NCBI GenBank assembly: GCA_947472885.1
Contig: CANJBX010000008.1
Coordinates: forward strand, 1-64,000
DNA length: 64,000 bases
Origin: Hyphomicrobiaceae bacterium
GTDB taxonomy: Bacteria > Pseudomonadota > Alphaproteobacteria > Rhizobiales > Xanthobacteraceae
Reading direction: 5' to 3'
The position numbers and the translations under genes are program-made. The notes below the pieces were generated by a model that had not been told where the DNA came from, made no database searches, and saw nothing but the letters and a program-made list of their open reading frames with translations. This document shows positions 25,993 to 36,596 of this stretch, one piece after another (the first letter of the stretch is position 1; each line of letters opens with the position of its first letter).

Positions 25993-28900
25993 TTATGCGG
26001 AGTCGCGGATCTTGACGGCGCCTTCGAGATCGACCGAGACGAGCTGCGACACGCCGCGTTCCGCCATGGTGACGCCGAACAGCCGGTTCATGCGCGCCAT
26101 GGTGATCGGGTTATGCGTGATAATCACGAAACGCGTGTCGGTCGAGCGGATCATTTCGTCGAGCAGGCTGCAGAAACGATCGACGTTGTGATCGTCGAGC
26201 GGTGCATCGACTTCGTCCAGCACGCAGATCGGGGCAGGGTTCGTGAGGAACACCGCGAAGATCAGCGCCATGGCGGTGAGCGCCTGTTCGCCGCCGGAGA
26301 GGAGCGAGAGGGTCGCCGGCTTCTTGCCGGGCGGCTTCGCCAGAATGTCGAGGCCGGCCTCGAGCGGGTCGTCGCTTTCGATCAGCTGTAGTTCGGCGGT
26401 GCCGCCACCGAACAGTTCGCTGAACAGCCGTTTGAAGTGATTGTTGACGACCTCGAATGAGGCCAGCAGGCGTTCGCGCGCTTCCTTGTTCAGGCTCTGG
26501 ATGCCTTGGCGCAGCCGCTTGATGGCTTCGACCAGGTCGTCGCGTTCGGCGGTCAGCTTGGCGTGCTGTTCCTCGACTTCGCGCAGTTCTTCCTCGGCGC
26601 GCAGGTTGACCGCACCAAGGCGTTCGCGCTCGCGGCGCAGCTTTTCAAGGTCGGCTTCGACATCGGTGACGGACGCAAGCGCGGTGCCGGGCTCGATCTC
26701 GGCCAGACCTGCAACCGCATCCGGCTCGACTTCGAGCATTTCGCGGATTTCGTGGGCGACATCGGTCAGGCGGCGTTGCGCGCCCTCGTGACGTTCCTCG
26801 GCGCGGGCGAGTTCCTCACGCGCGGCCGACATGGCCTCTAACGCAGCGCGGGCAGCACGGTCGGCCTCGGCCAGCGTGTTCTCGCCGGCGGCGAGTTCAT
26901 CGGCGGCCGTCTTGCGGGTGGTTTCCGCGCCGCCGATTTCGTTGATCAGGCTGGAGCGGCGCTCGGCGAACTTCTGCGGGGCGTCGTCGAGTTCACGGCG
27001 CTCCAGTGTCGTTTCCGACATGCGGGCGTCGAGAATTTCGATCTGGCCGGTGGCGCTTTCGCTGCGGGTCTTCCAGTCGGTGATTTCGGTCTTCATCGCC
27101 GCGAGGCGGCGTTCGGCGAGTTCGACTTCGCGGGCAAGCGCCTGCGCTTCGGCGCGCACTTCGGCGACGCGGGCGCGTTCATGCGCGAGCTTGTCGCGGG
27201 CCTCGTTCAGCCGCCCTTCAAGGTCGGCGCTCGGCGGCAAGGCGGCGATGGCGGTCGTGACTTCGTGACGCGCGGCTTCCGCTTCGGTCAGGCTCGAAGT
27301 GAGCCGTGATTGTGCTTCCGCAAGTGCCGAGCGGCGCGCGGTGACGCGGTTGATCTCGCGTTCCGCATTGGCGTGCTGCTCGCGGGCAGCATCAGCCGCG
27401 CGCTGGGCGTCGCGGCGCTGGTTGCGTGCCTGATTTTCGCCTTCCGCGGTGGTTTTCACTTCGGCTTCGGCCTTGGCGACTTCGGCGCGGCGGTTTTCCA
27501 GATCGGTGCGCGCGGCCTGCAACTCGGCCTCGATTTCGGCGAGACGGTTGCGGCCGGCGAGGCGGCGTGCGGCGGCGGTCGGCGCATTGGCGGCAACGGC
27601 AAAACCGTCCCAGCGCCACAGGTCGCCTTCGTTTGAAACCAGCCGCTGGCCGGGCCGCAATTGCGCTGCGAGCGCGGGGCCGTCGGCGCGTGCGACGAGA
27701 CCGATCTGCGCAAGGCGGCGCGCCAGTTCGGCGGGCGCCTGCACATGATTGGAAAGCGGCGTTGCACCGGCAGGCAGCGCCGGGTCGTTGTCGGCGGATG
27801 CGCCGGCCCAGTGGATCGGCGACTTGGTATCAATCGGCGCATCGAGGTCGTCGCCGAGCGCCGCGCCGAGCGCGGTTTCAAAGCCCTTGTCGACGCTGAG
27901 AAGTTCGAGGGCTGCCGGCCACAGGTTCTTGGCTTCGACATGCAGCACCTTGGCAAGCGTCTTGGCTTCGGTGTCGAGCCGTTGCGCGCGGCGTTCGGCT
28001 TCCGTCATCGGCTGGCGCACCACATCGAGCGCCTGACGCGCGCCCGAATGTCCGGCTTCCGCGCGCAGGGTCGCGGCTTCGGCGGCAGCGACAGCTTCCT
28101 GCGCGCTTTGCACGGCGGCGGCAGCGCTTTCGAGATTGACGGCAGCGGCGGTGTCGCTGGCAAGTTGCGCGATGTCGCCTTCGACGGAAGTCAGCTCGCG
28201 TTCGAGGCGGGTATGGCGTTCGCCATGCTCGCGCGCGGCGCGCTCCAGTTGCGAGCGGCGGGCGGCAAGCTCTGCCAGTGCGGCGGTGAGTTCGCCGAAT
28301 GTCTTTTCGGTGCCGGTCAGCGAAGCATCGGCCTCGGTGGCGCGTTGCGTGACGGCGTTGCGGCGCTCGGTGCCGGCGGCGGCTTCGGCTTCCAGCGTTG
28401 ATTGCTCGGCGACCAGTTTCGCCAGCGCGCTTTGCGCGTCGGCAGTAAGCTGCTTGGCGCGTTCGCTGTCTTCGGTGATCTGCACCAGACGGCGGTCGAG
28501 TTCGGCCATGCGCTCAATGGCGCGGGCCTCTTCGCGGTCGAGCGTCTCGCGCGCCACCACAAGGCGGTGCAAGGCAGCGCCTGCGCGGGCTTCGGCATCG
28601 CGCAGCGCGGGCAGCGCGGCGGAAGCATTGACCTGAATAGTGGATGCCTGGGCCTGCATTCCGGTGCGTTCCGCGACCGTGCGGACGGCAACATCGCGGG
28701 CATGTTCGGCATTGCCGACTTCTGCGGTCGCATTGACGAAACGCAGGTGGAACAGCGTGGCTTCGGCCTTGCGGACCTTCTGGGCGACTTCGCGGTAGCG
28801 CACGGCCTGACGGGCCTGACGCTTCAGGCCGTCGATCTGGGTAACGAGTTGCCCGACGACATCTTCAAGACGCGTGAGGTTGGCTTCGGCGGCGCGCAAA

Positions 28901-29448
28901 CGCAGTTCCGCTTCGTGGCGGCGCGCATGCAGGCCGGAAATGCCGGCGGCTTCTTCCAGCACGCGGCGGCGCTGTTCAGGCTTGGCCTGAATGATCTCGC
29001 CGATGCGACCCTGATGGACGAGGGCCGGCGAACGCGAGCCGGTCGAAGCATCCGCGAACAGCATCTGCACATCGCGGGCGCGGACTTCCTTGCCGTTGAC
29101 GCGATAGACCGAGCCTTCGTCGCGTTCGATACGGCGTGAAACGTCGAGGGATTCCTCGCCATTGAACTGTGCGGGCGCGCCGTGGTCCTTGTTGTCGATC
29201 AGGATCGCGACTTCAGCCGAGTTGCGCGGCGGGCGGTTGTTGTTGCCGGCGAAGATGACGTCGTCCATATCGACCGCGCGCATCGACTTGTGCGAGGTCT
29301 CGCCCATCACCCAGCGCAGGGCTTCGACGAGGTTCGATTTGCCGCAGCCGTTCGGGCCGACGACGCCGGTCAGGCCCGGCTCGATCAGGAAATCGGTCGG
29401 CTCAACGAATGACTTGAAGCCAAGAAGGCGCAGCCGCGTCAGCTTCAT
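25993..29448 (-). CDS. smc: Chromosome segregation protein SMC
   Basis: A 1151-residue SMC ATPase that folds and separates chromosomal DNA. The N-terminal Walker A is GPNGCGKSNLVEAL (about residues 32-45). Long coiled coils (about 165-500 and 660-990) flank a hinge domain, and the C-terminal ATPase half carries the signature LLSGGEQALTAMAL and the Walker B VLDEVDAPLDD. Length is normal for bacterial SMC. It is the last gene of the mutY-divergent minus-strand cluster with the DsbA-like gene. The 259 bases between them hold no gene that I recognise. Confidence 0.97.
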   Translation of the reverse strand: MKLTRLRLLGFKSFVEPTDFLIEPGLTGVVGPNGCGKSNLVEALRWVMGETSHKSMRAVDMDDVIFAGNNNRPPRNSAEVAILIDNKDHGAPAQFNGEESLDVSRRIERDEGSVYRVNGKEVRARDVQMLFADASTGSRSPALVHQGRIGEIIQAKPEQRRRVLEEAAGISGLHARRHEAELRLRAAEANLTRLEDVVGQLVTQIDGLKRQARQAVRYREVAQKVRKAEATLFHLRFVNATAEVGNAEHARDVAVRTVAERTGMQAQASTIQVNASAALPALRDAEARAGAALHRLVVARETLDREEARAIERMAELDRRLVQITEDSERAKQLTADAQSALAKLVAEQSTLEAEAAAGTERRNAVTQRATEADASLTGTEKTFGELTAALAELAARRSQLERAAREHGERHTRLERELTSVEGDIAQLASDTAAAVNLESAAAAVQSAQEAVAAAEAATLRAEAGHSGARQALDVVRQPMTEAERRAQRLDTEAKTLAKVLHVEAKNLWPAALELLSVDKGFETALGAALGDDLDAPIDTKSPIHWAGASADNDPALPAGATPLSNHVQAPAELARRLAQIGLVARADGPALAAQLRPGQRLVSNEGDLWRWDGFAVAANAPTAAARRLAGRNRLAEIEAELQAARTDLENRRAEVAKAEAEVKTTAEGENQARNQRRDAQRAADAAREQHANAEREINRVTARRSALAEAQSRLTSSLTEAEAARHEVTTAIAALPPSADLEGRLNEARDKLAHERARVAEVRAEAQALAREVELAERRLAAMKTEITDWKTRSESATGQIEILDARMSETTLERRELDDAPQKFAERRSSLINEIGGAETTRKTAADELAAGENTLAEADRAARAALEAMSAAREELARAEERHEGAQRRLTDVAHEIREMLEVEPDAVAGLAEIEPGTALASVTDVEADLEKLRRERERLGAVNLRAEEELREVEEQHAKLTAERDDLVEAIKRLRQGIQSLNKEARERLLASFEVVNNHFKRLFSELFGGGTAELQLIESDDPLEAGLDILAKPPGKKPATLSLLSGGEQALTAMALIFAVFLTNPAPICVLDEVDAPLDDHNVDRFCSLLDEMIRSTDTRFVIITHNPITMARMNRLFGVTMAERGVSQLVSVDLEGAVKIRDSA

Positions 29449-29707
29449 TACAAGATGCTTTCCTGACCGGCGGATGTCATTTGGCCGGCTGTCGTGTTGG
29501 CAACTAACCCCATAACACCACAGCAGATTTCCGTGCGGAAACGCGCTCTGGCCAAGGCTTTATGGGACATTGGGTGTCGCATTGGCGCGGACAATGAATC
29601 GTCACGCGCACAGGAGCAACAGGGCCGGCACGGTTTCCTGTGGGTGGCCGGCAGAAAAACCCGCAAATGCGGCGGAAAAAGCCGAAAAACCCAGAAACGC
29701 CCGGTAA

Positions 29708-30370
29708 TTAGGCCTTCAGATAGGGGGCTATTTCTTTTTCGAGTTCCTCAATCGACAGGGCGCCCGGTACGCGCTTGCCGTTGATGAAGAACGTCGGGGT
29801 CGAAGTGACCTTGAGCTTGTCGGCGGCCCGGTTGCGGGTCGATTCGACGGCGGCGAGGATCTTCTTGCTGTTCTCGTTGGCGCGGGTGTCGAGGCAGGCG
29901 TTGAACGCCTCGCGGCTGTAGCCGGCCTGCTTGACCACATTGAACAGCGGTTCGATCGGGTTCTGCACGGCCCACTGGTTCTGGGTCGCGAACAGCAGTT
30001 CGAGCAGCGAGAAGAATTTGTCCTTGTCGCCGCAGCGCGCCAGCATGGCGGCGCCGGCCGCCAGCGGGTCGAGCGGGAATTCGCGGAAGATGTATTTGAC
30101 CTTGCCGGTGTCGATGTAGCGTTCCTTGAGCTTGGGGAACGTCTCGACCGTGAAGTGTGCGCAATGCGGGCAGGTCATCGAGGCGTATTCGATGATCGTC
30201 ACCGGGGCGTCGGCCTTGCCCATGACCATGTCGCCCAGCGGGCTGGGTTCGGCGAGGTCGCCTGACGGCACCATGTCGTTGCGCTGTGCAAAAGCTGCGC
30301 CGGGCAAGCTGGCGACGGCCAGCATCGCGACAACGGAAACACCAGTGTTGAATTCACGGCGGGTCAGCAC
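29708..30370 (-). CDS. DsbA-like thiol-disulfide oxidoreductase
   Basis: A 220-residue exported thioredoxin-fold protein with a CPHC active site at residues 67-70. The N terminus is a signal peptide (REFNTGVSVVAMLAVASLPG ending AFAQ). The central helical insertion and the cis-proline region (TSTPTFFINGKRV) fit the DsbA/BdbD-type family, which forms or isomerises disulfides in periplasmic proteins. It starts at GTG, with GAGGTG upstream. It lies between smc and the DciA-like gene, an arrangement seen in many Rhizobiales. Confidence 0.92.
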   Translation of the reverse strand: MLTRREFNTGVSVVAMLAVASLPGAAFAQRNDMVPSGDLAEPSPLGDMVMGKADAPVTIIEYASMTCPHCAHFTVETFPKLKERYIDTGKVKYIFREFPLDPLAAGAAMLARCGDKDKFFSLLELLFATQNQWAVQNPIEPLFNVVKQAGYSREAFNACLDTRANENSKKILAAVESTRNRAADKLKVTSTPTFFINGKRVPGALSIEELEKEIAPYLKA

Positions 30371-30459
30371 AGGACACCTCGTAATCGGGTCAAACTCGCT
30401 ATTCCGGTAGCCTGCCCGGCGGAATGTGGCAATGCCAAGACATCATCAGCCCCCGCCGG

Positions 30460-30939
30460 TCACGGACGTTTGACCGCAGCCCCCAACCTCCCCAATGCCT
30501 GCCGCAGCGGGTCGTCGGTGATGCCGGTCAGGCTGTCGGCGACCCGTTTGGCGGCGGCGGGATCCGGTTTCGGGCGCGTTTTACGGACTTCCCGGCGGGC
30601 CAGCGGGGCCTGGCGGAGCGCGATAGTGTCGATGGCCTGCCAGCCGAAAAAGCGGTTCACGCGCTCGATAATGAGGTGGGTCTGGTGCTGGACCTCGATG
30701 GCCGCCGGGCCTTCGACGCGCAGGATCAGGGTTCCCGGCAGGCCTTCGTCCTGCGTGTTCTTCGACCACTGCATCTTCAGCGGTTCGGAAAACCGCGAAA
30801 TGTCGGTGCCCACAATCTGCGGCCAGCGCGTCACGATTTCGCGCGAGGCAAAGCCCTGACGCTTGAAGGCGTCGGCGAGCGGCTTGTCCACCAGTTCGGA
30901 CAGCTTGCGAAGGTAGGTTCTCTTGACGGTCTTGTTCAT
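30460..30939 (-). CDS. DciA-like DUF721 protein
   Basis: A 159-residue DUF721 protein. The conserved region is at about residues 30-95: ASREIVTRWPQIVG, then SEPLKMQWSK and GTLILRVEGPAAIEVQHQ. DUF721 proteins include DciA, the ancestral loader of the replicative helicase DnaB in bacteria without DnaC, so this one may do the same job. The C-terminal tail is basic. It is divergent from mutY across 27 bases and sits with smc and the DsbA-like gene. Confidence 0.82.
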   Translation of the reverse strand: MNKTVKRTYLRKLSELVDKPLADAFKRQGFASREIVTRWPQIVGTDISRFSEPLKMQWSKNTQDEGLPGTLILRVEGPAAIEVQHQTHLIIERVNRFFGWQAIDTIALRQAPLARREVRKTRPKPDPAAAKRVADSLTGITDDPLRQALGRLGAAVKRP

Positions 30940-30966
30940 GAAGCCGGGCTCTGCCACACCGGAAAC

Positions 30967-32064
30967 ATGACGGTAGCAGCCAGAACAGCGGCAAGGAAGC
31001 GCGATGCGGCGCCACCCACGCCGCGCGCCGCCGACCTGCTGACCTGGTACGACCGCTACCGGCGCAAACTGCCGTGGCGGGCGCTGCCAGGCGAACGGAT
31101 GGACCCGTACCGCGTGTGGCTGTCGGAGATCATGCTCCAGCAGACGCAGGTGACGACGGTGCTGCCGTATTTCGAGCGGTTCCTTGCGAAGTTCGAAACC
31201 GTCGCGGCGCTGGCCGCCGCCGATATCGACGATGTGCTGCGGCTGTGGGCGGGGCTTGGCTACTACGCACGGGGCCGCAACCTGCATGCCTGCGCGAGGG
31301 CGGTTGCTGAACGGCACGGCGGAAAATTTCCCGACACCGAGGCAGCGCTCGCTGAGCTTCCCGGCATCGGCCCCTATACGGCAGCCGCCATCGCCGCGAT
31401 TGCGTTCGACCGCAAGGCGTCTCCCGTCGATGGCAACATTGAGCGCGTGATCGCGCGGCTCTATGCGGTCGAGGAGCAATTGCCGGCGGCAAAGCCGCTC
31501 ATCAGGAAACTTGCGGCAGAACTCACGCCGGAAAAACGCGCAGGCGATTTCGCGCAGGCGATGATGGACCTCGGTTCCGCCATCTGTACGCCGAAGAATC
31601 CCGCCTGCGGGGTGTGTCCGTGGCGTGAGGTCTGCGCCGCAAGACTGCGTGGAGACGCCGGGACATTTCCCCGCAAGGCGAAAAAGGTCGCGGGCAAGTT
31701 GCGCCGCGGCGCGGCGTTCGTTGTCTTGCGTGCAGACGATCACGTGCTGGTGCGGACGCGTGCGTCAAAGGGATTGCTCGGCGGCATGACGGAAGTGCCG
31801 ACGACCGAATGGTCGCGCGACTTCGATGAGGCGAATGCGCTCGCCGCTGCGCCGCTGAAAGCCAAATGGCAGCGGCTGCCCGGCGTCGTCACGCATGTCT
31901 TTACGCATTTTCCACTGGAACTGACGGTCTATGCCGCGCGTGTGCCCGCGCGCACGAAAGCGCCCGCAGGCGCGCGCTTTGTGCCGCTGGACCAGCTAGA
32001 AGGGGCGGCGTTCCCGAGCGTCATGCGCAAGGTGCTGGCACACGCGGATGTCGGTTCACGCTGA
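30967..32064 (+). CDS. mutY: A/G-specific adenine glycosylase
   Basis: A 365-residue MutY that removes adenine mispaired with 8-oxoguanine. The catalytic glutamate is in SEIMLQQTQV, and the helix-hairpin-helix with catalytic aspartate is LPGIGPYTAAAIAAIAF followed by PVDGN. The four [4Fe-4S] cysteines are in CTPKNPACGVCPWREVC. A C-terminal Nudix-like domain for 8-oxoguanine recognition fills about residues 230-365. The ATG 30967 is preferred because upstream in-frame codons are antisense to the DciA-like gene. It is divergent from that gene across 27 bases. Confidence 0.97.
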   Translation: MTVAARTAARKRDAAPPTPRAADLLTWYDRYRRKLPWRALPGERMDPYRVWLSEIMLQQTQVTTVLPYFERFLAKFETVAALAAADIDDVLRLWAGLGYYARGRNLHACARAVAERHGGKFPDTEAALAELPGIGPYTAAAIAAIAFDRKASPVDGNIERVIARLYAVEEQLPAAKPLIRKLAAELTPEKRAGDFAQAMMDLGSAICTPKNPACGVCPWREVCAARLRGDAGTFPRKAKKVAGKLRRGAAFVVLRADDHVLVRTRASKGLLGGMTEVPTTEWSRDFDEANALAAAPLKAKWQRLPGVVTHVFTHFPLELTVYAARVPARTKAPAGARFVPLDQLEGAAFPSVMRKVLAHADVGSR

Positions 32065-32139
32065 CGACTTTCCGCGATAAGCTCTCCCTCCCGCCTACGT
32101 TAAATCCATTCAAGAAAAGCAAGCTTTAAGGAGACTGCA

Positions 32140-32490
32140 ATGACCATTCAACGCATGGAAACCGGCCCGCGCATGAGCCAGATCGTCATTCACGGCGATA
32201 CGGTCTATCTGGCCGGGGTCGTTGCGAACGAGCCGGCGGACAAGAGTGTCGCCCAGCAGACCAAGAATATTCTGGACACCATCGACGGTTATCTTGCCAA
32301 GGCCGGCTCGGACAAAACCAAAATCCTGTCGGCGCAGATATTTCTCGCCGATATTTCGACCTTCGCCGACATGAATTCGGAATGGGACAAGTGGGTGCCG
32401 AAGGGCCATACGCCGGCGCGTGCAACCACCGAGGCGAAGCTGGCTGCGCCGCCCTACAAGGTCGAGATCATGGTGGTCGCCGCCAAGTAA
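32140..32490 (+). CDS. RidA family protein
   Basis: A 116-residue RidA/YjgF-type protein, expected to deaminate reactive enamine/imine intermediates formed by PLP enzymes. The fold's signature is the C-terminal RATTEAKLAAPPYKVEI, with the substrate arginine in it, and the N-terminal YLAGVVANEPADKSVAQQT. An AAGGAG ribosome binding site precedes the ATG. It follows mutY after 75 bases and precedes a broken monooxygenase gene by 10 bases. Confidence 0.93.
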   Translation: MTIQRMETGPRMSQIVIHGDTVYLAGVVANEPADKSVAQQTKNILDTIDGYLAKAGSDKTKILSAQIFLADISTFADMNSEWDKWVPKGHTPARATTEAKLAAPPYKVEIMVVAAK

Positions 32491-32500
32491 GAATCCGCGC

Positions 32501-33718
32501 ATGACGACGAACCGCACGGACGGCAGGCGCGCGCTTGTTGTCGGCGGTTCGCTCGGCGGATTATTCGCCGGCCTGCTGCTGCGGCAGGCCGGATGGCATG
32601 TCGATATATACGAACGCGCCGAAGGCGAATTGTCCGGCCGTGGCGCGGGCATCGTCGTGCAGCCGCAACTGATCTAACGGCTGCATGCGCTCGGTCTCGA
32701 TCCCGCCGACCTCGGCGTCACGGTTTCCACCCGCAAGCTGTTAGATGCGAGCGGGCGCGTGGTTGCGACGCGCGGTTGCACGCAGATCCTGACCGCGTGG
32801 GAACGCGTCTATCGTTTTTTGCGCGATGCGTTTCCGGCGGCGCACTATCATCAGGGCAGGACGCTGGCTGCCGTAGCGCAGGATGCGCGCGCCGTCACGG
32901 CGACATTCGCCGATGGCAGCAAGGTGGAAGCCGATCTGCTGGTCGGCGCCGACGGAATACGCTCGCCGGTGCGGCAACTGCTGTTGCCCGATCTCGCGCC
33001 AGGTTACGCAGGTTACGTGGCGTGGCGCGCGTTGCTGGCCGAACAGGATTTCCCCTCGCAGCTGCGCGAGGAAATCTTCCCCTTCATGTCGTTCGGCCTG
33101 CCGCCCGGTGAGCAGTTTCTCGGCTATCCCGTCGCCGGGCCTGACAACGATCTGCGGGCTGGGCGCAGACGCTATAACGTGATCTGGTATCGCCCGGCCG
33201 ATGAACACACCACGCTTATCGACCTGTTGACCGACAGCAACGGTGTTGCGCATGACAATTCCATTCCGCCGCCGCTGATCCGCAAGCAGGCAATCGACGA
33301 TATGCGCGATGCCGCGGAAAGATTCCTGGGCTGGCAGTTTCGCGACATCGTGCGCCTGATCGACGAGCCGATCCTGCAGCCGATCTGCGATCTCGAATCC
33401 CCGCGCATGGCGTTCGGGCGGATTGCCATTGTCGGCGATGCGGCCTTCGTGGCGCGGCCCCATGTGGCGGCAGGCGTTACCAAGGCGGCGGACGATGCGG
33501 CTGCGCTCGCGCAGGCTTTGGCACATGCAGACAATGTCGAAGCCGGGTTAAAAAATTTTGAGGCCGGGCAGGTCGCGGTCAATCGCCGGATCATCCAGCG
33601 TGCGCGCCATCTTGGCGCTTACCTGCAAGCCTCGCAGACGGCAGACGAGCGCGCGAATTCGGCGCGCCATGGCATTCCCGAAGCGGTGCTGGCGGAAACG
33701 GCGTTGCCGGGTACCTAG
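32501..33718 (+). pseudogene. FAD-dependent monooxygenase with in-frame stop
   Basis: A 1.2-kb frame that codes for a UbiH/PHBH-class flavin monooxygenase of the type that includes 2,6-dihydroxypyridine and 6-hydroxynicotinate hydroxylases. The N-terminal FAD site is VVGGSLGGLFAGLLL and the C-terminal one GDAAFVARPHVAAGVTKAADD. At codon 59 a TAA (32675-32677) interrupts the reading frame, and similarity resumes at once in the same frame (RLHALGLDPADL). A single G-to-T change (GAA to TAA) would suffice. A restart at GTG 32759 could give a truncated product lacking the FAD fold, so the gene is probably dead unless the stop is an assembly error. Confidence 0.8.
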
Positions 33719-33728
33719 AAGTTCGCAA

Positions 33729-33989
33729 TCAGCGATCCATGCAGACGGCGTAGGCGTCGCCGTAAGCCTTGGCATTCTTGTTGAGCATCACGCGGCCGGT
33801 GCCGCCGCCGGTGTTCTGGATTTCCTCCATCTCCGCCGGGAATTTCTGCATGGCCTCGGCGCGGCAGGCGGTGGCCCTGGGCGAGGTGTCGTCGGTGCGG
33901 GTGAAGAGATTGGGGAAGGCGAGGGCGATAATCAGCCCCGCCATGACCAGACCCATGATGACGATGCGCAGCGTGCCACGTTGTTGCAT
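33729..33989 (-). CDS. Small membrane-anchored hypothetical protein
   Basis: An 86-residue protein with one N-terminal hydrophobic helix (about residues 8-27, TLRIVIMGLVMAGLIIALAF) and a hydrophilic tail containing two cysteines that could form a disulfide. I do not recognise it. It lies 51 bases downstream of ccrM on the same strand and converges with the broken monooxygenase gene. The coding statistics look like the neighbours, so it is likely a real gene of unknown role. Confidence 0.6.
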   Translation of the reverse strand: MQQRGTLRIVIMGLVMAGLIIALAFPNLFTRTDDTSPRATACRAEAMQKFPAEMEEIQNTGGGTGRVMLNKNAKAYGDAYAVCMDR

Positions 33990-34040
33990 GGCGGCATGCT
34001 ACAGGATCGCGAAACCGGCGGCTATCGCGCCGGGAAGCGG

Positions 34041-35240
<1,200 letters not shown>

Positions 35241-35302
35241 CTACAACCGGCAAGCAGGACAATGAACGGCCAAGGTAAAAATCGAGTTATCGACCGGCTG
35301 GC

Positions 35303-35355
35303 GGATTTGAAATTCCTGAAGAAGTGCAGCAGGCAGGGTCGGGAATTTCAAATCC
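35303..35355. repeat. 14-bp inverted repeat with 25-base loop (ccrM/peptidase gap)
   Basis: GGATTTGAAATTCC at 35303-35316 and its exact complement GGAATTTCAAATCC at 35342-35355 enclose a 25-base loop. It lies in the 363-base gap between ccrM and the metallopeptidase gene, which otherwise holds no gene I can support. The reading frame 35262-35471 spans both arms but does not look coding. Confidence 0.8.
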
Positions 35356-35398
35356 GGGGCGACGCCGGGCTGAATGGCCTCACCAGCGTCCTTTTGAT

Positions 35399-35444
35399 TC
35401 CAAAGTTCGCCCGGAACGTGCTGCAAGCATGGGCGAACTTCGGA
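35399..35444. repeat. Second inverted repeat in the ccrM/peptidase gap
   Basis: TCCAAAGTTCGCCC (35399-35412) pairs with GGGCGAACTTCGGA (35431-35444) with one mismatch; ten central pairs are exact. Together with the first repeat and a smaller palindrome, GGCAAAATTTGCC at about 35472-35484, it makes the gap look like a structured RNA or protein-binding region. The GACGCCGGGC motif is repeated at 35361 and 35449. Confidence 0.75.
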
Positions 35445-35558
35445 AGTGGACGCCGGGCATTGGCGAACTAGGCAAAATTTGCCGGGTGCCTATATTGGGT
35501 GTTCGGCGGAACTACATGTTGTGCGGGGAGTCGTTACGGCGGCTTGGAGGACTGAAGG

Positions 35559-36485
35559 ATGCGTTGGGACGATTTTCGCCGCAGTGACAATGTCGAGGAC
35601 GACCGCGGCGGCGATAGCGGCGGCTATGGCGGCGGGATGGGTATTCCCGGTGGTGGCGGCGGTCTCGGCATCGGTACGGTCATCGTGCTTGGCCTGGTCG
35701 GCTGGGCCTTTGGCATCGACCCCAGCCTCCTGATCAACGGCGCGGAAATCCTCACCGGCGGCGGCCAGCCGCGCTACGAGCAGCAGGAACGCCCGCGCGC
35801 GTCCCGCACTGCGGCGCCGGACGACGAGATGGGCAAGTTCGTGTCGGCCGTGCTGGGCGATACCGAAGACACCTGGACCGTGATCTTCCAGGCGAGCGGG
35901 CAGACCTACCGCAAGCCCAAACTGCGGCTGTTCTCCGGCTCGGTGGCGACGCAGGCCTGCGGCATGGCGCAATCGGCGATGGGGCCGTTCTATTGCCCCG
36001 GCGAGCAGCGGATTTATCTCGACACCTCGTTCTTCAACGAAATGCAGACACGCTTCAAGGCGTGCACCAGCGCCAAGGCGTGCCAGTTCGCCGAGGCCTA
36101 CGTGATTGCGCACGAAGTCGGCCATCACGTCCAGAACCAGCTCGGCATTCTCGGCAAGGCGCGCCAGGCGCAGGCGTCCGCCGGCAGCCGCGCGGCGGCG
36201 AACCGCATTCAGGTGCAGGTCGAATTGCAGGCGGACTGCTTCGGCGGCATCTGGGCCAACCGCTCCAACAAGCGGCGCAACTTTATCGATCCGGGCGACG
36301 TCGATCAGGCGTTGCAGACCGCGAGCGCCATCGGCGACGACCGGCTGCAGAAGCAGGCCACCGGCCGCGTGGTGCCGGATAGCTTCACCCATGGTTCGTC
36401 GGAACAGCGCAAGCGCTGGTTTATGACCGGCTTCGAGAAGGGCAGCATCGCCGCCTGCAACACCTTCGGCGCGCCGCAGGTTTAA
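35559..36485 (+). CDS. Neutral zinc metallopeptidase, YpfJ family
   Basis: A 308-residue membrane-anchored metallopeptidase. One hydrophobic helix (about residues 38-52) follows a Gly-rich N-terminal segment. The zinc motif HEVGH is at 185-189 (YVIAHEVGHHVQNQ), and the third ligand glutamate is probably in the VQVELQADCFGG region. The family is widespread, with no defined physiological substrate. It starts with ATG 35559 behind the repeat-rich gap and ends in a hairpin. Confidence 0.88.
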   Translation: MRWDDFRRSDNVEDDRGGDSGGYGGGMGIPGGGGGLGIGTVIVLGLVGWAFGIDPSLLINGAEILTGGGQPRYEQQERPRASRTAAPDDEMGKFVSAVLGDTEDTWTVIFQASGQTYRKPKLRLFSGSVATQACGMAQSAMGPFYCPGEQRIYLDTSFFNEMQTRFKACTSAKACQFAEAYVIAHEVGHHVQNQLGILGKARQAQASAGSRAAANRIQVQVELQADCFGGIWANRSNKRRNFIDPGDVDQALQTASAIGDDRLQKQATGRVVPDSFTHGSSEQRKRWFMTGFEKGSIAACNTFGAPQV

Positions 36486-36506
36486 TTAATCCCGTTCAAA
36501 TCTGGT

Positions 36507-36527
36507 GGCAGCCGCAAGACGGCTGCC
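36507..36527 (+). terminator. Hairpin after the metallopeptidase gene
   Basis: GGCAGCCG-CAAGA-CGGCTGCC is a perfect 8-bp stem 22 bases after the stop. No T-run follows, so it may be a weak terminator or a processing/stability element. Confidence 0.45.
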
Positions 36528-36596
36528 GACGCCCATGATAAAGTCTCCCCAAGTCCGCCGCGCCATGCGCCATGACGGACATCAGGGGAGGTCGAT

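Noticed and set aside
25799-26015. Small plus-strand frame ending in the smc 3' end
   Set aside because: No ribosome binding site or conserved domain; overlaps the smc stop.
35262-35471. 69-codon frame in the ccrM/peptidase gap
   Set aside because: It spans both arms of an inverted repeat and has no family resemblance; codon use is not convincing.
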